Shown in pieces: positions 10,214-20,004 of a stretch of 64,000 nucleotides of DNA. The position numbers and the translations under genes are program-made. The notes under the pieces were generated by a model. It searched no databases, was not told the origin of the DNA, and saw nothing but the letters and a program-made list of their open reading frames with translations. Origin of the DNA: Candidatus Endomicrobiellum agilis. Lineage in GTDB: Bacteria > Elusimicrobiota > Endomicrobiia > Endomicrobiales > Endomicrobiaceae. Location of the stretch: contig JAIXMX010000003.1 of assembly GCA_020328155.1 (NCBI GenBank), positions 61,930-125,929 of the forward strand, in the 5' to 3' direction. Every line of letters starts with the position of its first letter. Positions within the stretch are counted from its first letter, which is position 1.

Positions 10214-11389
10214 TTAAACAACAATTCTCGGCACTCGCACAGATATAGCACATATAACTTCATAATTTACTGTATTTTGTATTTTTGCAAGCTCGTCAAC
10301 TTTTATCTGTTCTTTCCCTTGAGATCCTATCAAAACTACTTCGTCTCCGAGCGCAACGCCTTTTACGTCGGTTACATCTATCATTGTCATATCCATTGTA
10401 ATTCTTCCCGCAATCGGACAGCGTTTTCCACACACCAAGACGTCGCCTTTATTAGACAACAATCTATTATAGCCGTCAGCATATCCTACGGGAATCGTGG
10501 CAATAACAGAAGCTCTGTTTGTAACAAAAGTCCTTCCGTAACTCACGCAAAAACCAGCTTGGACTCTCTTTAAAAACGTTATTTTTGTTTTCCATGAGAG
10601 AACGGGTTTAAGTTTTAACAATCTTTCTGCATGTTTAAAAGGCGTAAGTCCGTAAACGCTTAACCCTGGACGCACCATATCGAGATGCGTGCGCTTGTTT
10701 TTAAACAATGCCGCCGAGTTTGCGGCGTGCGCAACAAATTCTAGTCCGAGATTTGTGCGTGCAAATTTAATAATCTTCGTAAAAATATTTAGCTGCGATT
10801 GCGTAAAAACAGAGTCAATATCTGCGACGGGAAAATGAGTGAACATACCGGTCATATCTATTTTGGACATTTGCGGAATTTTTTGCAGTATGGGATACGC
10901 AGCCTCTGGTACAGCGCCGATTCTTCCCATACCGGTATCTATCTTTAAATGAAAATTAATTTTTTTATTTAATCTTACTGCTAGATCTTCTAAAGCTATG
11001 AGTTCTGATATCTTAGAAATTGTGGGAGTCAGAGAATGAGCTACCGCAACCTGAAAATTTTCAAAAGGAAAAATATTTCCTAAAATCAAAATATTAGTTT
11101 TTATACCAGCTTCTCTAAGCTGTATTCCTTCTTCAAGCGAAGAAACGCCGAGCCAAGATACTCCTGCTTTTTGCGCTTCTTTTGCAAGTACAATTCCGCC
11201 ATGCCCGTAAGCATTGGCTTTTATAACGAGCATAATTTTAGTGTCTTTTGCAATATACTCTTTTATTTTTTTTAAATTAAAATGAAAATCGCTTTTGTCA
11301 ATTTCAATCCAATTCTGTCTGAAAAAAACTGTTTGTTTCGTCTTGTTTTTTACGGTTACTAGTACTACAGGAGGCAATTGCTTTTTCAT
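10214..11389 (-). CDS. alr: alanine racemase
   Basis: VIKANAYGHGGI PLP motif, MTGMFTHFPVAD, VRPGLSVYGL, ITMDMTMIDVT. Confidence 0.96.
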   Translation of the reverse strand: MKKQLPPVVLVTVKNKTKQTVFFRQNWIEIDKSDFHFNLKKIKEYIAKDTKIMLVIKANAYGHGGIVLAKEAQKAGVSWLGVSSLEEGIQLREAGIKTNILILGNIFPFENFQVAVAHSLTPTISKISELIALEDLAVRLNKKINFHLKIDTGMGRIGAVPEAAYPILQKIPQMSKIDMTGMFTHFPVADIDSVFTQSQLNIFTKIIKFARTNLGLEFVAHAANSAALFKNKRTHLDMVRPGLSVYGLTPFKHAERLLKLKPVLSWKTKITFLKRVQAGFCVSYGRTFVTNRASVIATIPVGYADGYNRLLSNKGDVLVCGKRCPIAGRITMDMTMIDVTDVKGVALGDEVVLIGSQGKEQIKVDELAKIQNTVNYEVICAISVRVPRIVV

Positions 11390-12762
11390 TGATGATCATC
11401 CTGCATCTGTATTTTAGATTCATCGGAAAACTTTGTATATTCGCCTTCAAAAATCAAGTTCACGTCGCCTGTTGGTCCATTTCTCTGTTTACCTATTATA
11501 AGTGTGGCTTTTTTTTGTATATCGGGATCTTCTCTGTTGTAATAGCCTTCTCTATAAAGCATTGCAACCACATCGGCATCTTGTTCGATTGCACCAGAAT
11601 CTCTTAAATCAGAAAGCTGCGGTCTATTATCTTTTCTTCCTCTGTCTTCCGTTCTCCTTGAAAGCTGCGATAAGACGACAACCGGTATATCTAAATCTTT
11701 TGCCAAGGCTTTAAGAGATCTGGAAATATCAGAAACTTCCTGTTGACGGGACTCAAATTTTCTACCTGAACCGTCTATAAATTGAATATAGTCTATTACT
11801 ATCAAAGCAAGCGGATTGTTTTTTGCTTTAAGTTCCGTTGCAAGCTTTTTTGCTCTTATTCTGAGTCCTATGACGTTTATATTAGAATCGTCGTCAACAA
11901 AAATAGGAGCTTTGGCAATTTTTTCCGCTGCACCTGTAAGTTTAGGCCAATCTGTGCTGTTATATTGCCCATTTCTTAACTTACCGATATTAACTCTTGC
12001 TAAAGAAGCAAGAAATCTAATCATTAACGCTTCCTGTTTCATTTCGAGTGAAAAAATACCGACAGGTTTCTTTTTTACAACAGCCACATGTTCTATGATA
12101 TTTAAGGCAAGAGCAGTTTTACCCATAGACGGACGCGCTGCTATAATTATGAGCTCCGCCGGATGAAGTCCGGTTGTTTTGGAATCAAAATCGGCAAAAC
12201 CTGTCGAAAGCCCCGAAATTTCTTTTGGATCGGAATGTAGTTTTTCAAGTTTTTGAAGCATAGGTGTTACTAGCTTAGAAACGCTTGAAAAACCTTTTTT
12301 CCATCTCTGATATGAGATATTAAATAAAGCTGTCTGCGATTTATCCAATATTTTATCTGGATAGTCTTGTTCTCCAAAAGCATCATCTGCTATTTCAGAA
12401 CTTATGTTAATAAGCTGTCTTAAAACTGATTTTTCGCGTATAATTGAAGCATGCCATTCTACACTCGCGGCAGTCTGTACGGAATCAACCAATGTTGTAA
12501 GATAATGTGTGCCTCCGATTTTGGAAAACATATCTTTCTTTTTCAAAGCCTCTGAGACCGTGAGTAAGTCGGCCGGCTGGTTTTCAAAATAAATATCACT
12601 GATTGCTGAAAAGATTTGTTTATGTATATCTTTATAAAAGTCATTTCCATTTATTATATCCACAACTTTCAAAATGGCTTCTTTTTCTATGAGCATTGCG
12701 CCTAATACGGCCATTTCCGCGCCTATAGCCTGTGGTGGAATTCTTTTAGTTGGTTTTGCCAT
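11386..12762 (-). CDS. dnaB: replicative DNA helicase
   Basis: ARPSMGKTALALNI Walker A, GIFSLEM, IVIDYIQ, VVVLSQLSR. Confidence 0.97.
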   Translation of the reverse strand: MAKPTKRIPPQAIGAEMAVLGAMLIEKEAILKVVDIINGNDFYKDIHKQIFSAISDIYFENQPADLLTVSEALKKKDMFSKIGGTHYLTTLVDSVQTAASVEWHASIIREKSVLRQLINISSEIADDAFGEQDYPDKILDKSQTALFNISYQRWKKGFSSVSKLVTPMLQKLEKLHSDPKEISGLSTGFADFDSKTTGLHPAELIIIAARPSMGKTALALNIIEHVAVVKKKPVGIFSLEMKQEALMIRFLASLARVNIGKLRNGQYNSTDWPKLTGAAEKIAKAPIFVDDDSNINVIGLRIRAKKLATELKAKNNPLALIVIDYIQFIDGSGRKFESRQQEVSDISRSLKALAKDLDIPVVVLSQLSRRTEDRGRKDNRPQLSDLRDSGAIEQDADVVAMLYREGYYNREDPDIQKKATLIIGKQRNGPTGDVNLIFEGEYTKFSDESKIQMQDDHQ

Positions 12763-12810
12763 TTTTCTTATTAAAAAGTTGTAAATTTTGGCTTGTTTGC
12801 CAATATAAAA

Positions 12811-13260
12811 TTATTCTTTCTCGTTTATAACAGAAAGTCTTATTTTTGTGGTGACTTCCGGGTGAAGTCTTACATTTATTTCGTATTTCCCAATTTCTTT
12901 TATGTTATTTGAAAGAAGAATATCGCGCTTATTTACTTTAAACCCGTTATCTTCAAAAATCTTTATCAAATTTGCAGGCGTTATCGACCCAAAAATTTTG
13001 CCGTTCTCTCCGATTTTGACTTTTACGGCAAATTCTAAAGCTTCCATCTTAGAAGCAACTTCTTTTGCCGTACTAATTATTTCTTCTCTGCGTTTTGCCA
13101 GCTTTACTTTTTCTCTTTCCCAGATTTTAAGATTTTGGGCGTTGGCCTCCATAACAAGATTCTGAGGAATAAGATAATTTCTCGCAAATCCCGCCATAAC
13201 ATCTTTTATTTCGCCCTGCCGTCCGATATTAGTGATATCAGACTTCAGTATAACTTTCAT
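12811..13260 (-). CDS. rplI: 50S ribosomal protein L9
   Basis: MKVILKSDITNIGRQGEIKDVMAGFARNYLIPQ. Confidence 0.97.
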   Translation of the reverse strand: MKVILKSDITNIGRQGEIKDVMAGFARNYLIPQNLVMEANAQNLKIWEREKVKLAKRREEIISTAKEVASKMEALEFAVKVKIGENGKIFGSITPANLIKIFEDNGFKVNKRDILLSNNIKEIGKYEINVRLHPEVTTKIRLSVINEKE

Positions 13261-13311
13261 TTTTTCCTCCGCTACGTATCGTAAATTCAGTTTACTTGCA
13301 GACGCAAGCCG

Positions 13312-13614
13312 TCAATTTACCGTAAAAGGTAAAAGCGCAATCATTCTTGCTCTTTTAATTGCCCTATCAAGTTCTCTCTGATGTTTTGCGCACGTGCCGG
13401 TTATGCGTCCTGAAAGTATTTTTCCTTTGTCGGTTACAAATGTGCGAAGCAGACTTACGTTTTTATAATCTATTTCAATTTTATCAGCACAGAAACGACA
13501 AACTTTTTTCTTTATTGGTCCACCTCTTCTGAACTTTCCGACGGGACGTTCCCGACCACCAGCCGAAGGACTTTGAGGTTTTGTCGGTCCCACGTGTTTT
13601 CTCGTAAATGCCAT
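13312..13614 (-). CDS. rpsR: 30S ribosomal protein S18
   Basis: [62 protein letters not shown]. Confidence 0.97.
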   Translation of the reverse strand: MAFTRKHVGPTKPQSPSAGGRERPVGKFRRGGPIKKKVCRFCADKIEIDYKNVSLLRTFVTDKGKILSGRITGTCAKHQRELDRAIKRARMIALLPFTVN

Positions 13615-13632
13615 ATTTTTTCCTCCCGTCGT

Positions 13633-14100
13633 TTAAAACGGTATTTCATCGTTATCATTATTTATATTATCAGACTGTCCTTGCGATTCATTTATACTGT
13701 CAACAGGTTTTGCATCTATCGGCGCTGATTCCTGCCTCGCTATAAAAAGGAACTGTACTCTTGAAGCCACGACTTCTAAGCGACTTCTTTTAGTTCCATC
13801 GTTCCCCTCCCATTTATTACTCTGAAGTCTTCCCTCTACATGCACTGGAACTCCCTTTTTTAAGCGCTCTCCGCATCTCTCCGCTTGATCACCCCAGACA
13901 ATAATGGGGACAAATGTCGGATCGGCGTCTTTCCATTCGCCGGTATCGGCATCTTTTATTCTCCTACCAATAGCTATATCAAACGAGCAAACTGCTTTTC
14001 CCGTACCTGTGCGTCTCAATTCGGGATCTCTTGTAAGTCTGCCCACCATAATAACATTGTTTTGATCAGGTAAGCGGAGACTGTTCTGTTGCTGGTTCAT
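13633..14100 (-). CDS. ssb: single-stranded DNA-binding protein
   Basis: NNVIMVGRLTRDPELRRTGTGKAVCSFDIA; acidic DNDEIPF C-terminal tail. Confidence 0.96.
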   Translation of the reverse strand: MNQQQNSLRLPDQNNVIMVGRLTRDPELRRTGTGKAVCSFDIAIGRRIKDADTGEWKDADPTFVPIIVWGDQAERCGERLKKGVPVHVEGRLQSNKWEGNDGTKRSRLEVVASRVQFLFIARQESAPIDAKPVDSINESQGQSDNINNDNDEIPF

Positions 14101-14476
14101 TTTGCTTTACCTCCGTTGCTTGTTGTAACTTTTCCACTTCCGTCGCTTCTACTTGTGATTCTGCTTTCGCAGTCGGTTTTGCAATAACTTTCTTCTTTTC
14201 AACCTTAACCGTCAAAAATCTTATAATTGAATCGTTAAATTTAAAAAAGCTTTCAACTGCATTGACCGTTTCGCCATCACCGCTGAGTTCTATATAGACA
14301 TAGCTTCCTTCACGGAGTTTATTGATGGGATAAGCAAATCTTTTTTTTCCAAGCTGCTGTATCGTTTTAACAGTCCCTTTCAAATCTTCAATGATTTTTG
14401 CTACTTTTGCGGTGAGTTCTTCAACTTTTTCTGTCGGTAGGTCTGGAGAAACAATAAAAGTGATCTCATAATTCAT
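14066..14476 (-). CDS. rpsF: 30S ribosomal protein S6
   Basis: MNYEITFIVSPDLPTEKVEELTAK, GKKRFAYPINKLREGSYVYIE. Confidence 0.96.
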   Translation of the reverse strand: MNYEITFIVSPDLPTEKVEELTAKVAKIIEDLKGTVKTIQQLGKKRFAYPINKLREGSYVYIELSGDGETVNAVESFFKFNDSIIRFLTVKVEKKKVIAKPTAKAESQVEATEVEKLQQATEVKQNEPATEQSPLT

Positions 14477-15080
14477 ATTTTACACCTCCTTTTTGGAATT
14501 CCCTTAAGGGTTTTATCTTTGTAAAAACTCTGTTTTTTTGGGATTTAGCCTCACGCAATTGTACGCAAAGCAAAGTTTGTTCATTATTATATACAAAATA
14601 AACAAGTTTTTTCAATATACGGAATCATGCTTAGATAAAGCGACAACTGAATAAAAAATCAAAATACCGTTTAAGAATGTTGATCAGCTGCGGCAGAAGA
14701 ATGCTCTCGTTGTGTCAGCAGAAAAGTAAAGAAGCACAACACAAAAAACTAAGCGAAGAGCAACAGCAGCAACACTATATCTGCACTAGAGTGGGAGCTG
14801 CTGGTCGTGAAAAAGTTGAGTACGGTGACGATTGTGCTAGTCTCAATGTCACTAATGCTAATGAGAAAGTTGGTCGATGTCTTTTGTGATTCGGCGATGT
14901 TAGATGATAAATTGGCGCGTATTTCCATATGTAAATATTTAAAGGATTAAAGAATGAAAAATAACATCTCCTTAGTTTTTCTTGCATTAAATAGTTCTTA
15001 TGAAAGAAATAGAACTTTTTCTGATTGAGATAAGTTGGTTTTTAATAATGAAAAAGTTAGCTTTTCTGATTATAAGTATC

Positions 15081-15395
15081 TCAGTAATTTGCTTTTAAAA
15101 CGAGATGAAAAGCTACTCTAAATCTAATAAGAGCTTCTATTTCTTTAGTATCATTTGTGTACGCTTGCTCAATCTCTTCTTTTCCTGTTGCGATAAACGC
15201 TCCTCCATTAAATACTCCGATTAGTTTTATTCCATTATTGATATATTGCTGTATGTCTTTTGGTAACATATTGTTTCCGTTTATTGCATAACAACTTGAC
15301 GGCTCGACGGCTTGTGATATTACAATCCGAGCGGTTAATTCTTTATAGTTTCTTCATTTAACGCATAGCGGAGCAACGACCTCGCCTTGTTTCCT
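15081..15395 (-). pseudogene. decayed CDS fragment of unknown function
   Basis: Reads KQGEVVAPLCVK*RNYKELTARIVISQAVEPSSCYAINGNNMLPKDIQQYINNGIKLIGVFNGGAFIATGKEEIEQAYTNDTKEIEALIRFRVAF in one frame, with an in-frame TGA. Confidence 0.45.
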
Positions 15396-15715
15396 TTTAG
15401 ACAACATATATATGCTTTACAAATTACATATTTAATTTAAAATTAGAGTAGCTAAGTATTGTTTCTAAAAACGACCCATAAGTTTTGCACGTTCTCTTAT
15501 ATTGTTAAACTCCTAACTTCTAAGAGGCAAAAAATCTAGTATGAGTTCGGAATCAGTATCAAAATAGCCAAGAGATTTCATTCTTTTATAAACCATACGA
15601 AAAACAATCCTTTTGTTGCTCATTTCAAAATGATAGGGGTATTTCCGCCTAGCGGCGAAACGAACAGGACATGTCTGAAATTGATTATGAGAGAGGTATA
15701 CAAAAATCAATTTTT

Positions 15716-16111
15716 TTATCCTCTTTCACGTTCTGCTTGTTCTGGATCTACTTCATTTTCTGCTGGGTCTGGTTCTGTGTCTATTATCAAAGACGTGTCC
15801 TCGTTTTTATCCATACTTAATTCTTTAACAGGTGGTAACTTTCTTTCAAATTTACCTTTTAAATAATAAAGTACAATAACTATAACCAAAGTAATCCCAA
15901 TTATATTAAGCGGCTTTTTATACTACCCCAAAGCTGTAAACTCTGGCAGCTTAGGCTCATCACTAGCAAGATTATTATCAGCACTGATAACAGAATTGCC
16001 AGCAGGTTCAGCAGGTAAGTCAGCAGATAAGTCAGCAGATAAATCTTTATGAACAATTTGTTCTTTTGGCTGACAACCAGACACCAAAAATATACATATA
16101 ATCTTTTTCAT
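15716..16111 (-). pseudogene. lipoprotein with one TM segment and acidic tail, interrupted by an in-frame TAG (array member C)
   Basis: MKKIICIFLVSGCQPKEQIVHKDLSADLSADLPAEPAGN...PEFTALG*YKKPLNIIGITLVIVIVLYYLKGKFERKLPPVKELSMDKNEDTSLIIDTEPDPAENEVDPEQAERERG*; the frame continues past the TAG. Confidence 0.55.
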
Positions 16112-16119
16112 TCTATTAC

Positions 16120-16766
16120 TTAGACATTCCTAATTTTTTCATCAACCAAATTATCGGAGATTTCAGGAATTTCAGGTATTATATCTCCTTTTTACGGATT
16201 AGGTTTTTTAGCTTCATAAAGATGTCTAAAACGAGAAAAATCACTAACCTCTTCATTTAAAACAGGTTCCTCTTCAACCCGTTTATATGTATTATCGTCA
16301 ACTCAATAACCATTTGGACAATCCCAATAACAACTTTTAAAACCAAATATTTTAACGTTATAAATAGCAATATTAACAGTTTTTTTAAAAGTGGGTATAG
16401 GAATATCCACATGCAATTCTTCAGGTTCAAAAAATTTAGATTTTGCATGTCCCTACAACTTATAAATACAATAAGACGCAAAAACGAGAATGAAGATATA
16501 AAGCAAAATATTAAAAAAAGTAAAAAAAAGGATTACCGATATTACTAACAGGAAAGTATCCATACCGAACAACACAAGAGGAAGAAGGCTTACCATTAGC
16601 GGGCGGATTTGGAACAGTTTCTTTCTGTGAAGGCTGTAACGTTGGTTCTAGTGTCGGCTTTGGAACGCCTTCGCTTCTTTTTTTTCAACAATAGTATCCG
16701 CAGGATTTCCATTATTGGAAGATTTGCCACAACCAAACATCAGACATATACATATAATTTTTTCAT
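16120..16766 (-). pseudogene. decayed lipoprotein/membrane protein (array member B)
   Basis: Across frameshifts: MKK/IICICLMFGCGKSSNNGNPADTIVEKK...PKPTLEPTLQPSQKETVPNPPANGKPSSSCVVRYGYFPVSNIGNPFFYFF / NILLYIFILVFASYCIYKL*GHAKSKFFEPEELHVDIPIPTFKKTVNIAIYNVKIFGFKSCYWDCPNGY*VDDNTYKRVEEEPVLNEEVSDFSRFRHLYEAKKPNP*KGDIIPEIPEISDNLVDEKIRNV*. Confidence 0.55.
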
Positions 16767-16774
16767 TTTATTTC

Positions 16775-17499
16775 TTAGATATTCCTAATTTTTTCATCAG
16801 CTGACCAATAATAAATTTCAGGCGAGTTATTATTCCTTTTTTAAGCATATAGAGAAATCTGTAAAATTCTGTATCTCCTCTCTTCACTTTCCAAATGGAA
16901 AACATTGCTAACAATGTAAGAAACTTCTGTTAAAACAGCTTCATCAGTTCTAAAATCACACCACCAACTATGATAATAATGCCAACAACAAGTTCTATAA
17001 CCAAGCTTACCAAATTCGGAATTATCAATTTGAAGTTTAGTCAAAGTTTTTAAATCAGGACGAGGGTAATAAACATAAAGATTTTTTCTCTCATAACACA
17101 ACTTAAAAATGCTATAAGATACGGCGCAATCAAACAACCTATAAATGCCATAAGATATAATAAAAAGCGTAAGGACATAAATAAAATCATTCAAAGCATA
17201 ATTTAGAATTGAGTTATCTGTATTAATCGTATGGAAATATCAAGAAATCCAAGAAGAAGGCACAACATTAGAAGGCAGATTTGGATTAGTTCCTTTCGGC
17301 GCAGGTGGTAACATTGGTGTTGGAGTTGGTGTAATTGAAGACTTAGACATTGGCAGAAGTGGGGGCACATAATGATAAAATTTAATACATAAAAACAGGG
17401 CAATCCATGCGCTAAAATTGCCATATGGCGCTTTGACGCTATGTTCTTGCTCTTTATATGTTTGGTAGGTCGGCGGACGGTCGTGTGTCCGCATGCCAT
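16775..17499 (-). pseudogene. decayed lipoprotein/membrane protein (array member A), paralogue of 16120-16766
   Basis: KSSITPTPTPMLPPAPKGTNPNLPSNVVPSSWIS*YFH... then ALNDFIYVLTLFIISYGIYRLFDCAVSYSIFKLCYERKNLYVYYPRPDLKTLTKLQIDNSEFGKLGYRTCCWHYYHSWWCDFRTDEAVLTEVSYIVSNVFHLES...SLYA*KRNNNSPEIYYWSADEKIRNI*. The 5' boundary is uncertain. Confidence 0.5.
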
Positions 17500-17559
17500 T
17501 TTTGTGAAGAGGAAAAGTTCGTAATTAGGTTATCCAAAAAAATAATCACAAAAAAAATC

Positions 17560-17688
17560 ATGAAAAGAATATTATCATTGTTCTTAATTGCAAGCTTAAT
17601 CGCCGGTTGTGGTAAACTTACTATCAAGAACAAGGCTATTAACCTTTTCATTTCTATCCTATCTATTCTATCAGAAAGAACAGCATAA
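17560..17688 (+). CDS. short lipoprotein signal-peptide ORF (possibly a gene remnant)
   Basis: MKRILSLFLIASLIAGCGKLTIKNKAINLFISILSILSERTA*; lipobox LIAGC. Lies in an imperfect palindrome. Confidence 0.35.
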   Translation: MKRILSLFLIASLIAGCGKLTIKNKAINLFISILSILSERTA

Positions 17689-17725
17689 GAATTTTTATTA
17701 ACATTTTTGCATATTAAATACTTAT

Positions 17726-17884
17726 CTCTTGCGGCTGATGCTTATTCGTCTGGCTTCCCGCACTGACACATTTCTTATTTTTGTATTTAAGAATTTGTTC
17801 TTCAATTACATTCCCGCACATCGTCGTTAATGATACTTATTTCCTATTTGACCGCTCCTGCAGCTTCGCCCAAATCACATAATC
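17726..17884 (-). repeat. dispersed repeat, copy 1
   Basis: The reverse complement aligns to 52997-53148 over ~150 bp (e.g. ATTGAAGAACAAATTC, AAATGTGTCAGTGCGGGAAG) with few small indels. Confidence 0.75.
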
Positions 17885-17972
17885 AACTCTGACATTAATA
17901 CAACATTTCTAGTCCATTTTCTCGTTGCTAACTCGCCTAAAATATTCATTAAACAACTGCTGCGAAACTCCG

Positions 17973-19241
17973 CTAACAGTTAATATCTTCCTGTTCTTTC
18001 ACGATATCTTTTAAACAATCCATCGTTTGAGCAGTTCCCCAAAGCTGCACCAATTTACTCGCTCGGATTTTTCTTTCTTTTGTTGTTGATTCTTTTTTTT
18101 TTATTTTACCATATATCTTCTTAAAAAAATTTTCACTTTGATATTTAGCGTCTTTTGAAATTTCGCCCATAGATTTTGCATATTCAAAAAGTGCGCGTTT
18201 CTGCGCGTCACTCATAGATTTAGGAACAGAAATATTTATTTTAATATAAAGGTCTCCTCTGTTTTTTCTGCCAAGTTTAGGAAATCCCTGCTCTCGCACT
18301 CTTAAAGTGGTTCCGGGCTGCGTCGATGGCGGAATTTTTACTTTCACATACCCTCCTATGACAGGCACCTCATATTCAATTCCCATTGCTGCTTGCGAAA
18401 AAGAAATAGAAATTTCCGTATGTAAATCGTCACCGTTTCTTTTAAAACCTGCGATTTGTTTCATATGCACTATAACGTATAAGTCGCCCGCTGGGGATCC
18501 ATTATAACCGGCATTGCCGGAACCTGCGACTTTCAAAGAAACACCTTCGTCGACACCCGCTGGAACTCTAACCTTAATAGACCTTCTCTTTCTTACAGAA
18601 CCTACACCTTTACATTCGGGGCACGGATTACTTATGATAGCTCCTTCACCTTTACATTGTGGACATTCCTGACTGAGCGGGAAAAAACCCTGTGAAAATT
18701 TTACCTGACCTTTACCTTTACACCTCGTACATTGTTTTGGTGCAGAACCATCTCTGCTGCCGGTCCCGTTGCAGACGGAACAGGTTTCTTTTTTAGGTAC
18801 ATCAATGGAAATTTCTGTTCCCTTCATTGCATCAAGATAAGAAACTTCTATATCATAGCGTAAATCTTCGCCACGTCTTTGATAGGCTTTACTGCGTCCG
18901 GCGGAACCGCCGCTAAAAATATTGCTAAAAATATCGCCGAAAATATCGCCCACACTTTCTCCGCTGTACTGCGTATAGCCACCTTGTCCGTCGAAAGGAT
19001 TTCCGCCGCCGGGCATTCCGCCGGTTGCATCGTGTCCAAAAGTATCGTATCGTTGTTTTTTCTGGGCGTCGGAAAGTATTTCGTAAGCTTCGTTTATCTC
19101 TTTAAACTTTTCTTCGGTTTCTTTATTGCCTTGGTTTTTATCAGGATGGTATTTCAAAGCCAGCTTTCTGTATGCAGATTTGATTTCATCTGCAGAAGCG
19201 GTTTTACTGATCCCAAGCACTTCGTAATAATCGCGTTTCAT
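17973..19241 (-). CDS. dnaJ: chaperone protein DnaJ
   Basis: J domain [38 protein letters not shown] region, four CxxCxGxG-type zinc repeats. The C-terminal ~40 aa are atypical. Confidence 0.97.
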   Translation of the reverse strand: MKRDYYEVLGISKTASADEIKSAYRKLALKYHPDKNQGNKETEEKFKEINEAYEILSDAQKKQRYDTFGHDATGGMPGGGNPFDGQGGYTQYSGESVGDIFGDIFSNIFSGGSAGRSKAYQRRGEDLRYDIEVSYLDAMKGTEISIDVPKKETCSVCNGTGSRDGSAPKQCTRCKGKGQVKFSQGFFPLSQECPQCKGEGAIISNPCPECKGVGSVRKRRSIKVRVPAGVDEGVSLKVAGSGNAGYNGSPAGDLYVIVHMKQIAGFKRNGDDLHTEISISFSQAAMGIEYEVPVIGGYVKVKIPPSTQPGTTLRVREQGFPKLGRKNRGDLYIKINISVPKSMSDAQKRALFEYAKSMGEISKDAKYQSENFFKKIYGKIKKKESTTKERKIRASKLVQLWGTAQTMDCLKDIVKEQEDINC

Positions 19242-19496
19242 TTTGGTTTTTTCCTCAATTAATTCCTCAACTTATATTTCAAGCAGTTACACAATTTGTA
19301 ATCAGTCCAATTTGTTTTCTCTCTTTTATTGCTATTATACCTCTCGAGATAGAAAAAGAAGAAGAAAGATGCACTATTTTATCCATCTGGTTCCGTATAA
19401 ATAATTTTCAAATATCTAAAAATTATTTAATATTTCATATTATAACTTTAAAATTCTGTTTCTCTAAATAAAATGGGAGAGTATGAGGTTATCTAT

Positions 19497-19805
19497 TTGA
19501 CATTCTCAATAATCACATCATAAACTCCTACCAAATTCTTTAGTATTTCTTTACTTCCAAAATGAATTATTCTAAAACCTTCTTTTTCTAAAAACTCATT
19601 ACGTTGTTTATCTGCAACTAATTTATCATGCTTCCACCGTCTATTTCAATAATTAACTTTTTTGCAAGACAAATAAAATCCGCAATATAATTATCTATTT
19701 AACGCTGTTTGCGAAAGTAACAATCTGTTTGTTCGTCTCGTAAAATATTTCAAGTTTAATTTTTCAGCTGCAGTTGAATTTTTGCGAGCAAGATATGACA
19801 AACAA
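19497..19805 (-). pseudogene. DUF559-family (endonuclease-like) protein, frameshifted
   Basis: The reverse complement in shifting frames reads LARKNSTAAEKLNLKYFTRRTNRLLLSQTALNR / NYIADFICLAKKLIIEIDGG / HDKLVADKQRNEFLEKEGFRIIHFGSKEILKNLVGVYDVIIENVK, matching the DUF559 layout (DF.C...LIIEIDG..H..D..R...LE..GFR.I.F...E.L.N..GV). Confidence 0.7.
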
Positions 19806-20004
19806 TACAAATTTTTAGTAATTTTACTACTTTCCATCATCTTCACTTAGAGTTGAAAGCGCAGCAGGAAAGATCATTTTTTTGCAGCGCTGGAAAAGCT
19901 GAACTTTTTAAAAGTAGCTGACATTTTCTTTTTCTTTATTTTAAAGATTTTTTCCAATCTCACTTTTTCCTCTCTCTAGAAAAAAGGAAAATATGAATTT
20001 ATAT

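Noticed and set aside
11816-12166. 116-aa plus-strand ORF
   Set aside because: Antisense to dnaB; no independent support.
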